From contig NC_014219.1 of NCBI RefSeq assembly GCF_000093085.1, forward strand, positions 3,402,384-3,466,383: a stretch of 64,000 nt of DNA, given 5' to 3'. The notes beneath the pieces were generated by a model that saw only the letters and a list, made by a program, of their open reading frames with translations, made no database searches and was not told the origin of the DNA. Of this stretch, positions 41,420-47,742 are shown piece by piece. The number at the start of each line of letters is the position of its first letter. The stretch's first letter is position 1. Made by a program: the position numbers and the translations under genes. The DNA comes from [Bacillus] selenitireducens MLS10. Its GTDB lineage: Bacteria > Bacillota > Bacilli > Bacillales > Salisediminibacteriaceae.

Positions 41420-42601
41420 TTATTCCACTTCGATCATAATTGCGTCACCCTGACCGCCGCCGCTGCAGATGGCCGCAATCCCTGTTCCGCCGCCGCGTTT
41501 CTTCAGTTCATGGGCGAGAGTGAGGATGATCCGCGTACCGCTTGCGCCGATCGGATGACCGAGGGCGACGGCACCGCCGTTCACGTTGACTTTCCCGTTA
41601 TCGAGTCCGGCGATTTTACTGCCGGCCAGTGACACCGCGGCAAAGGCTTCATTGATCTCAAACAGATCGATGTCGTCAACGGTTTTCCCCGTCTGATCGA
41701 GGAGTTTCTGAATGACAAGGCCCGGCGTCTTCGGGAAATTCTCCGGCTCGACGGCGAGGGAGGTGTGTCCTTTGATCACGGCAAGGGGCGTGTGGCCCTT
41801 TTCCACGGCATCTTCCTTTGACATGAGAAGAAGCGCGCAGGCGCCGTCATTGACACCCGGAGCGTTCCCGGCAGTGATCGTGCCCTCTTTTCCGAATACC
41901 GGCTTCAGGGACTTCAGCCTCTCTAAAGTCGTATCGCTTCGCGGCGCCTCGTCTTCCGAGACAATCAAAGGCTCTCCCTTTCGCTGCGGGACGGCAACCG
42001 GTGCGATCTCTTCGGCGAACCGGCCATCCTTCACGGCCTGTCCGGCACGCTGATGGCTCCTCAGTGCCCATTCGTCCTGGCTCTCCCGGTCGAGCTGCAG
42101 TTCATCAGCCACCTGATTGCCGTAGTTCCCCATGTGAACCCCGCGAAAAGTACACGTGAGTCCGTCATGAACCATCATGTCCTGTAAGGTCTGATCGCCC
42201 ATGCGAAACCCGAAACGGGCACCTTTCATGAAATACGGAGCCTGACTCATCGATTCCATGCCTCCGGCAAGAATGGTGCGGTACTGCCCCGTCCGGATCA
42301 GCAGATCAGCCAGAGTGACACTCCGCATGCCTGATGCACAGACTTTATTGATGGTTTCTGTTTCGGTTTCCCACGGAATCCCCGCGTTGTGCAGCGCCTG
42401 TCTCGACGGCAGCTGCCCCTGTCCGCCCTGAAGAACCGTGCCCATCAAGACGTGATCGATGTCTTCCGGTGCCGTATTCCCCCGCTTCATCGTTTCTTTC
42501 AGGGCAATCCCCCCGAGCTCTGCCGCTTTCATGGATGACAGGGCGCCCCCGAGTTTGCCAAACGGCGTTCGTGCCCCGCTGATAATAACCGTTTCTGTCA
42601 C
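41420..42601 (-). CDS. thl: Acetyl-CoA C-acetyltransferase (thiolase)
   Basis: 393 residues. Acyl-enzyme Cys88 in [22 protein letters not shown] with the active His, and the second Cys in [11 protein letters not shown]. Splits acetoacetyl-CoA, or runs in reverse (MmgA type). The start is GTG (42599-42601) with AGGAGGGG six bases upstream. The 190-bp gap before it, after fadF, holds a hairpin and a cre-like site, so thl and later genes may also be controlled separately from fadF. Confidence 0.96.
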   Translation of the reverse strand: MTETVIISGARTPFGKLGGALSSMKAAELGGIALKETMKRGNTAPEDIDHVLMGTVLQGGQGQLPSRQALHNAGIPWETETETINKVCASGMRSVTLADLLIRTGQYRTILAGGMESMSQAPYFMKGARFGFRMGDQTLQDMMVHDGLTCTFRGVHMGNYGNQVADELQLDRESQDEWALRSHQRAGQAVKDGRFAEEIAPVAVPQRKGEPLIVSEDEAPRSDTTLERLKSLKPVFGKEGTITAGNAPGVNDGACALLLMSKEDAVEKGHTPLAVIKGHTSLAVEPENFPKTPGLVIQKLLDQTGKTVDDIDLFEINEAFAAVSLAGSKIAGLDNGKVNVNGGAVALGHPIGASGTRIILTLAHELKKRGGGTGIAAICSGGGQGDAIMIEVE

Positions 42602-42656
42602 AATAAACCCCTCCTGTACGTATGGTAAAGGCTGATCATTCAGCCTGTTCCGCTTC

Positions 42657-42672
42657 TGTTAAAGCGCTTACA
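42657..42672. promoter_or_regulatory. cre-like (CcpA) site upstream of thl
   Basis: TGTTAAAGCGCTTACA; the 14-mer at 42659-42672 matches the consensus TGWAANCGNTNWCA at 13 positions. It lies about 55 bp before the thl start. Glucose repression of this catabolic operon is plausible. A GGCTGA/TCAGCC hairpin (42630-42645) lies between it and thl. Confidence 0.65.
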
Positions 42673-42740
42673 TTTATGCTCTGTTTCCATTGTAAAACAC
42701 TTTCGGGCAAATGTCGCCCCCGGTTTCCGACACAGAAACC

Positions 42741-42773
42741 GACAGGCGGCGGGTTACTGCTCCGCCGCCTGTC
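42741..42773 (-). terminator. GC-rich hairpin after fadF
   Basis: Perfect 12-bp stem GACAGGCGGCGG / CCGCCGCCTGTC (42741-42752 with 42762-42773), 21 bp past the fadF stop. It is followed by only GGTTTCTG, so it is probably an attenuating or stabilising hairpin rather than a full stop. Confidence 0.65.
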
Positions 42774-42793
42774 CATTCTGTTTACGGTTCCTC

Positions 42794-44917
42794 TCACGCA
42801 TCTGCCGTTTCCGGTTCCGGTTCAGGCTTTTGAATATCGAGGGATTTCTCAAGAATCTCCACAACGTCCATCGTGCGAATGTCTTCATCGACTTCCTTCG
42901 CCTTCGTGCCGTCACTGAGCATCGTCAGACAGTACGGGCAGGCGCTGCCGATCGTCGTTGCCTTCGTTTCAAGAGCCTGTTCGGTTCTCGCCACGTTCAC
43001 ACGTGTACCGGTATCTTCTTCCATCCACATCATCCCGCCGCCGGCACCGCAGCACATGCCGTTCTCGCGGTTACGTTCCATCTCGACAAGCTTAACACCC
43101 GGAATAGCGTTTAAGATTTCACGCGGCGGATCGTAGTTGTCATTGTAGCGTCCGAGGTAGCAGGAATCGTGATAGACGATGGATTCATTCACTTCCTTCA
43201 CCGGCTTCAGTTTGCCCTCTCGGATCCACTGATCAATCAGCTCCGTGTGGTGATACACCTCTGCCTCAAGTCCGAATTCCGGATACTCGTTTTTAAAGGA
43301 GTTATACGTATGCGGATCGATGGTGACGATCTTTTTCACATCGTTTTTCTCAAACTCTGCGATATTGTCAGCGGCAAGCTCCTGGAAGAGGAACTCATTC
43401 CCAATCCGGCGCGGCGTATCCCCGGAGTTCTTCTCTTTGTTACCGAGGATGGCAAACTTGATGCCCGCCTCGTTCATGATCTTGGCAAAAGACTGGGCGA
43501 CCTTGATGCTTCTGTTGTCATACGAACCCATGGATCCGACAAAGAAGAGGTACTCGAAGTCTTCCCCGCGCTTTTTCATTTCTTTGACCGTCGGCGCATC
43601 GATATCTTCGCGCCCGTCACGCCACTTTTCCCGTTCTTTCCGGTTGATGCCCCACGGGTTGCCCTGTTTTTCAATATTCTGCATGGTGCGCTGGGCATCC
43701 GTCTCCATCTTCCCTTCCGTCAGGACCAGGTAGCGGCGCATATCGATGATCTTATCGACGTGCTCATTCATCACCGGACACTGATCTTCACAGTTGCGGC
43801 ACGTCGTACAGGCCCACAGTTCTTCTTCCGTGATAACGTCACCGATCAGGTTCACATCATACGGATTAAAATCAAGCTTCCCGAGGGCTTCTGCGTCCCC
43901 ACCGGCGGCTGCGAGCTGATTGCCGCGGGTGTTGCTGAAGGCAAATGCCGGCATCCAGGAAGAGCGGCTCGTCACGGCGGCTCCTGTATCGGTGAGGTGA
44001 TCCCGCATCTTCAAAATGAGATCCATCGGGGACAGCATCTTTCCGGTCCCAGACGCCGGACACATATTCGTACACCGGCCGCACTCCACGCAGGCATAGA
44101 GATCGAGGAGCTGCTTCTGATCAAAGTCTTCGATCTTGTTCTTCCCGAACTTCTCCGCATCTTCCACTTCGAAGTTGATCGATTCAAGCTGACCGCGCTT
44201 ATGCGTCGGTCCGACATACACGTTCGCAGGCCCTGCAATGAGGTGGGCGTGCTTGGATTGCGGAATATACACAAGGAACACAAGCAGGAAGAGAAGATGC
44301 AGCCACCACATAATGAAGAAGCCTGCAGCTGCCCCGGTTTCCCCGAGCCCGCCTGAGATCGACGCAATGCCTGAGGCAATCGGCTGGGACATCGTCAGTT
44401 CCTTATCGAGCCAGACCATTTCAAAGCCTTTCGCAAAGAGCTTGGAGAACATCAGACCGCCGATAAAGATCAGTACGAGTCCCGCTTTAAAGTTGCGTTT
44501 AAGGCGGACGAGTTTCTCCACATAGCGGCGGTAAAAGGCCCAGAACACCGCAATGAGAATCATGACCACAACGATTTCCTGGAAGAATGTGAAGAACGGA
44601 TAGAGAGGTCCCAAAGGCAGATGCCCGCCGGGACTGAGTCCTTTCCAGATAACGTCGATGGCGCTGAACTGCACGAGCAGGAACCCGTAAAAGATCATTA
44701 CGTGAATGATCCCGCTCTTTTTGTCTTTCAACAGCTTTTCCTGGCCAAATACCATCGTGACGACTGCATTCCAACGCTCTTTGGAGGTAAGAATGAATTC
44801 AGGTTTTTGACCGAGTTTGATGTACTCGATACGCGTCTTCACAAGGCTTGCAAAGAGATACACAGCGTAAGCGGTTACAAGAAGAAACATGATCCAGTTG
44901 ATTAAAATCGGATCCAT
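42794..44917 (-). CDS. fadF: FadF-type membrane iron-sulfur oxidoreductase (ETF-quinone link)
   Basis: 707 residues. Five to six membrane helices in the first about 220 residues (NarI-like), then two 4Fe-4S motifs, CVECGRCTNMCP (276-287) and CTTCRNCEDQCP (370-381), and two CCG domains with HDSCYLGRYND and GMCCGAGGGMMW. It is thought to pass electrons from acyl-CoA dehydrogenase/ETF to quinone. The ATG at 44915-44917 has GGAG eight bases upstream; a GTG three codons earlier is too close to it. First gene of the operon, behind a FadR-type operator. Confidence 0.94.
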   Translation of the reverse strand: MDPILINWIMFLLVTAYAVYLFASLVKTRIEYIKLGQKPEFILTSKERWNAVVTMVFGQEKLLKDKKSGIIHVMIFYGFLLVQFSAIDVIWKGLSPGGHLPLGPLYPFFTFFQEIVVVMILIAVFWAFYRRYVEKLVRLKRNFKAGLVLIFIGGLMFSKLFAKGFEMVWLDKELTMSQPIASGIASISGGLGETGAAAGFFIMWWLHLLFLLVFLVYIPQSKHAHLIAGPANVYVGPTHKRGQLESINFEVEDAEKFGKNKIEDFDQKQLLDLYACVECGRCTNMCPASGTGKMLSPMDLILKMRDHLTDTGAAVTSRSSWMPAFAFSNTRGNQLAAAGGDAEALGKLDFNPYDVNLIGDVITEEELWACTTCRNCEDQCPVMNEHVDKIIDMRRYLVLTEGKMETDAQRTMQNIEKQGNPWGINRKEREKWRDGREDIDAPTVKEMKKRGEDFEYLFFVGSMGSYDNRSIKVAQSFAKIMNEAGIKFAILGNKEKNSGDTPRRIGNEFLFQELAADNIAEFEKNDVKKIVTIDPHTYNSFKNEYPEFGLEAEVYHHTELIDQWIREGKLKPVKEVNESIVYHDSCYLGRYNDNYDPPREILNAIPGVKLVEMERNRENGMCCGAGGGMMWMEEDTGTRVNVARTEQALETKATTIGSACPYCLTMLSDGTKAKEVDEDIRTMDVVEILEKSLDIQKPEPEPETADA

Positions 44918-44997
44918 GTCCGTCACTCCTTTCGTCTTCTGATGTAGTTTGGACGCGTCGCAGAAGCGTCTCGTCCTTCAGTGATTATTCATCGACA

Positions 44998-45006
44998 ATT
45001 ATAGCA
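44998..45006 (-). promoter_or_regulatory. Extended -10 promoter of the fadF operon
   Basis: Minus-strand TGCTATAAT, a perfect extended -10, about 80 bp before the fadF start. The -35 region falls inside the operator at 45018-45035, so a bound repressor would block polymerase. Confidence 0.8.
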
Positions 45007-45017
45007 CAATTTTATGG

Positions 45018-45035
45018 TGAATGAGTATTCATTCA
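45018..45035. promoter_or_regulatory. FadR (TetR-family) operator
   Basis: TGAATGAGTATTCATTCA, an 18-bp palindrome matching the Bacillus FadR consensus TGAATGAMTANTCATTCA at all but one base. It covers the -35 area of the fadF promoter. In B. subtilis FadR leaves such sites when long-chain acyl-CoA binds, inducing fatty acid degradation. Confidence 0.9.
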
Positions 45036-45151
45036 TAAAAATCCCCGATCTTTTTTTCAATCCGCTCATTCAGACAGCTGTTCCTTGCAACAAACTGACC
45101 AAGAAACCGCCCTGTTGTTTGTGTAATGTTCATAAAAACACCATACCCCTG

Positions 45152-45180
45152 TTGGTAATCGACTCAATCCGTTGTATAAT
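45152..45180 (+). promoter_or_regulatory. Sigma-A promoter of the small RNA gene
   Basis: TTGGTA (45152-45157), exactly 17 bp, TATAAT (45175-45180). The -10 is perfect and the -35 has four of six bases. Confidence 0.75.
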
Positions 45181-45186
45181 AGAAAC

Positions 45187-45280
45187 GGATCACGATGCGC
45201 TGCCAATCGCATTCGTTGATCGAGGCAGTACTCTGCTGAAGCTGGGACGGAACCCCCCTCAATTGTTCCGTCCCCTTTTT
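45187..45280 (+). ncRNA. Candidate small regulatory RNA, about 94 nt
   Basis: A promoter at 45152-45180 and a strong terminator at 45244-45280 define a transcript of about 94 nt with no plausible reading frame. The 5' half can fold into a stem (GATCA-CGA-TGCG with CGCA-TTCG-TTGATC) whose loop CTGCC is complementary to GGCAG just downstream, allowing an H-type pseudoknot. The terminator stem GGGACGGAAC / GTTCCGTCCC carries an open loop CCCCCTCAATT, which is complementary to a Shine-Dalgarno (GAGGGG), as in C-rich trans-acting sRNAs of Firmicutes. I do not recognise it as RoxS, FsrA, 6S or any riboswitch. It lies divergent from fadF. Confidence 0.65.
45244..45280 (+). terminator. Terminator of the small RNA
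   Basis: Perfect 10-bp stem (45244-45253 with 45265-45274), C-rich 11-nt loop, then CTTTTT. Confidence 0.92.
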
Positions 45281-45331
45281 ATGTCCTAGACGAAAGCTGC
45301 CGCGGCTTTCACTCAACCACCAACAGAATCA

Positions 45332-45385
45332 CAAAAACAAACAGGCTGCCCTGATCACAAGATCAAAGGCAGCCTGTTTTTTATA
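45332..45385. terminator. Bidirectional terminator after xapX
   Basis: Perfect 12-bp stem AAACAGGCTGCC / GGCAGCCTGTTT (45339-45350 with 45368-45379), T-runs on both strands. On the minus strand it follows xapX by 26 bp; on the + strand it backs up the sRNA terminator. Confidence 0.9.
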
Positions 45386-45410
45386 TAAACAAAAATCAAA
45401 GGGGGCAATG

Positions 45411-45584
45411 TTATGCAAAAAAGTTTGTAGACACCCACTGAAACAGTTTGAATCCTAAATACACGCCGAAAATGCCCATCACACCAGGAAGAGCCGGCGG
45501 TGCGGGAATCGGGAGCTTAATGACGCCGAACAGGAATCCGACGATGGCACCGGCGAGCAGTGCGAGTAATACCTCTTGCCACAT
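45411..45584 (-). CDS. XapX domain small membrane protein
   Basis: 57 residues, MWQEVLLALLAGAIVGFLFG at the start, then KLPIPAPPALPGVMGIFGVY and a C-terminal hydrophobic end. Two membrane segments flank the PIPAPPALPG turn that defines the XapX family (TIGR03510), whose function is unknown. The ATG at 45582-45584 has GAGGTG upstream, an extended -10 promoter lies at 45676-45684, and a terminator follows, so it is a single-gene transcript. It is short enough to be missed by ORF length cut-offs. Confidence 0.92.
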   Translation of the reverse strand: MWQEVLLALLAGAIVGFLFGVIKLPIPAPPALPGVMGIFGVYLGFKLFQWVSTNFFA

Positions 45585-45675
45585 GTTGCTTCACCTCTTT
45601 TGCTTCGACATGATCATCTCGCTATCTCAACCACCAGTATATGGTGCATGATGTCTAACCTCTACTGCTTTCTCT

Positions 45676-45684
45676 ATTATATCA
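45676..45684 (-). promoter_or_regulatory. Extended -10 promoter of xapX
   Basis: Minus-strand TGATATAAT (TGnTATAAT), about 90 bp before the xapX start; -35 (TAGATG) weak. The leader includes a CACCA/TGGTG hairpin. Confidence 0.55.
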
Positions 45685-45818
45685 GAAAGAGGTACGTACA
45701 TCTACCCTTTTTTAATCTTTTTTTCTCCTTATATCCGAAAATACAGTTGTCATTTGGAGCATTTTCCTTACTATTATGATAGACTGTCGGAAACTGTTAC
45801 TATTTTAGGAGGAATCTC

Positions 45819-46694
45819 ATGTTACCGAAAAGCGTAAGACACATCGACGGCGAGCTCTGGTACAGCGTATATGAAGGCGACAATGCATCACTGAACTACC
45901 GGGTCCGCAAGATCCTCCATGAGGAACAGACCCCCTATCAGCACCTGATGGTCCTTGATACGTATGATTTCGGGCCGGTGCTGGTTCTTGATCATATACT
46001 CCAAACGACGACACTCGACGGCTTTATCTATAATGAAATGATTACACATATGCCCCTCGCCATCCATCCTGAACCAAAAGACGTGCTGATCATCGGCGGG
46101 GGTGATCTTGGCGCAGCCAATGAAGCCGTCAAATACGACAGCGTGGAACGGGTCGATATGGTAGAGATCGACGAAGCCGTCGTCAGGCTGAGCCGCAAAT
46201 TTATCCCGGGTGTGGCAGGAACGGGTGAGCTCGATCCGCGCATTCACATTCTCTACGAAGACGGCGTCAAATATATGGCCGAAGCCGACAAACAGTATGA
46301 CATCATCATTATCGATTCATCAGACCCTGTCGGTCCGGCTGTCGAACTTTTCTCCCAGCCGTTTTACGAACAGGTCCATAAACGCCTGAAACCCGACGGC
46401 ATCATGAGCTGCCAGAGCCTGTCTCCGGTCTTTAATATGTTCTATCTCCAGCATATCCGCGACGTACTCGGGCTCTTCTTCAATGACGTGAAAACTTACA
46501 GCGCGACGATTCCGACCTACAACGGCGGTCTCTATTCCTTCACCCTCGGTCTGAAGAAACCGCCGCGGGACTACAAGGGGCTCGAGCCACAGGGCGAGAA
46601 CCGCTATGTCACGCCGGCCATTCTCGAAAAAAGCTTCATTCAGCCGCTCTATGTCCAGGAAGATTTGAAAATGGAGGAAATCCATGACGTATAA
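45819..46694 (+). CDS. speE: Spermidine synthase-like aminopropyltransferase, diverged
   Basis: 291 residues with the spermidine synthase fold: N-terminal beta domain (about 1-60), VLDHILQTTTLDGFIYNEM, nucleotide-binding IIGGGDLGAANEAVKY (91-106), and catalytic DSSDPVGPA (166-174). Several hallmark residues differ: GGGDLGAANE instead of GGGDGGxxRE, YNEM instead of YHEM, LDGFIY instead of DEFIY. The catalytic Asp166 and Asp169 remain. It may use a different amine acceptor or donor (inference). Start ATG follows AGGAGG by eight bases. First gene of a four-gene operon; no speD nearby. A weak promoter (TTGTCA/TATTAT region, 45747-45780) lies upstream. Confidence 0.85.
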   Translation: MLPKSVRHIDGELWYSVYEGDNASLNYRVRKILHEEQTPYQHLMVLDTYDFGPVLVLDHILQTTTLDGFIYNEMITHMPLAIHPEPKDVLIIGGGDLGAANEAVKYDSVERVDMVEIDEAVVRLSRKFIPGVAGTGELDPRIHILYEDGVKYMAEADKQYDIIIIDSSDPVGPAVELFSQPFYEQVHKRLKPDGIMSCQSLSPVFNMFYLQHIRDVLGLFFNDVKTYSATIPTYNGGLYSFTLGLKKPPRDYKGLEPQGENRYVTPAILEKSFIQPLYVQEDLKMEEIHDV

Positions 46695-47262
46695 ACGGGT
46701 CGAAAACCGGGACGACCAGCGCCTCTTTTATGCCATTGTACAGGAAGCCTGGGAAGAAAAAAACTGGGATTACGAAGATATTGAGCGGGACGGACGCGCG
46801 CAGTACCTGGTCCAAAACGATGAAGGCGACACGATCGGCACGTTCGAATTCCTCCCCTATATCCCGGAAGGAGAGAGCCTGATTGAACGCGATTACCCGT
46901 TTTACAGGGAGTCCGAGGTCAAGGGGCAGACAAGGCCCGTCTATGAGCTCGATAAACTGGCCATCTCCGACCGCCACAGAAGCAGTGAACATCTGTACAT
47001 CCTGATCAGTGATCTCATGAAAGTCGGCATTGATGAACTGAAGTCGGATCTGTTTCTCTCCATTATCCGCCCGTCCTTTCACCGGCTGTTGCACCGGGTC
47101 ATGAAACTGCCTGTCATCAGTCTGTCAGAGCCGCTCTACTGTGATGAGAACGACGATTATTTCACCCCGTGTCTCTGCTATGTTCCGAAAAACATGGAGG
47201 AACTCGGAGAAATGCAAAAGACAATGCGCCGGGGACTCCGGATCAAATCTTTGACGAAGTGA
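46684..47262 (+). CDS. GNAT-fold acyltransferase-like protein, function unknown
   Basis: 192 residues, no membrane segment or signal peptide. The run YELDKLAISDRHRSSEHLYILISDLMKVG looks in two parts like the beta4-alpha3 region of GNAT or autoinducer-synthase-type acyltransferases (acid-residue strand, then helix), and RPSFHRLLHRVMKLPV resembles the following helix; the acetyl-CoA pyrophosphate loop RxxGxG is replaced by RHRSSE. The family assignment is tentative. Its start overlaps the speE-like gene by 11 bp, so the two are translationally coupled and probably work together. Confidence 0.6.
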   Translation: MTYKRVENRDDQRLFYAIVQEAWEEKNWDYEDIERDGRAQYLVQNDEGDTIGTFEFLPYIPEGESLIERDYPFYRESEVKGQTRPVYELDKLAISDRHRSSEHLYILISDLMKVGIDELKSDLFLSIIRPSFHRLLHRVMKLPVISLSEPLYCDENDDYFTPCLCYVPKNMEELGEMQKTMRRGLRIKSLTK

Positions 47263-47272
47263 GGGATCAGCC

Positions 47273-47737
47273 ATGAGTTTTCTGTTATTATACGACGTTT
47301 TTACTGACGCATTTGATGAACATGCCATCCGCTGGCCTGTGACCCTGGAAACAGACGGACAGACCCTGAAGGGCGAGCTGATCGCTGACGGAACCGATTA
47401 CCTGATTCCAAGGCAGTATGAGCTCGAACTGAAATGGACCTTCCGCCTGTTAAAGCTCGACGACGATACCGTCATCGATTTCAGGGATGACCCGTTCCCC
47501 CTGAAGTGGAGTGAGCGGCGGTACGAAGAGCGGCTCAGAAAGTTTGAGGCATCCGGCGAAGAAGCCTGGCTCAGACAGTTCGTCATCGATGCCGCAGATG
47601 CTTCCCGCGAAACCCTGACTGACGGCCTCTTGCGTCACCCTGCATTTACACAGGCTTTACAGGAAGCGAACATCGCCACGCCGGACGTCATTCATCTCGC
47701 AAAAGAGCCCGTATACGAACCGGGGCAAGGGGACTGA
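47273..47737 (+). CDS. Unknown protein in the speE-like operon
   Basis: 154 residues, not recognised. Acidic, soluble, without signal peptide or repeats. A beta-rich N-terminal half (TLETDGQTLKGELIADGTDY) precedes a charged helical C-terminal half (RRYEERLRKFEASGEEAWLR). It lies 10 bp after the GNAT-like gene and 5 bp before the ABC exporter gene, with a ribosome site (GAGGGAT) in the first gap, so it is a real gene of this operon. It could be a carrier, adaptor or small enzyme; nothing in the sequence decides. Confidence 0.75.
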   Translation: MSFLLLYDVFTDAFDEHAIRWPVTLETDGQTLKGELIADGTDYLIPRQYELELKWTFRLLKLDDDTVIDFRDDPFPLKWSERRYEERLRKFEASGEEAWLRQFVIDAADASRETLTDGLLRHPAFTQALQEANIATPDVIHLAKEPVYEPGQGD

Positions 47738-47742
47738 GGCTC

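Noticed and set aside
43169-44356. 395-codon + strand frame antisense to fadF
   Set aside because: Shadow of fadF, whose iron-sulfur motifs fix the coding strand.
45118-45137. Possible Rex site upstream of the small RNA (TTGTGTAATGTTCATAA)
   Set aside because: Half sites are one base too close and one half is imperfect, so the match to the Rex consensus is poor.
45014-45289. 91-codon + strand frame across the FadR operator and small RNA
   Set aside because: It would have to start inside the operator, has no ribosome site, and contains a promoter and a terminator.
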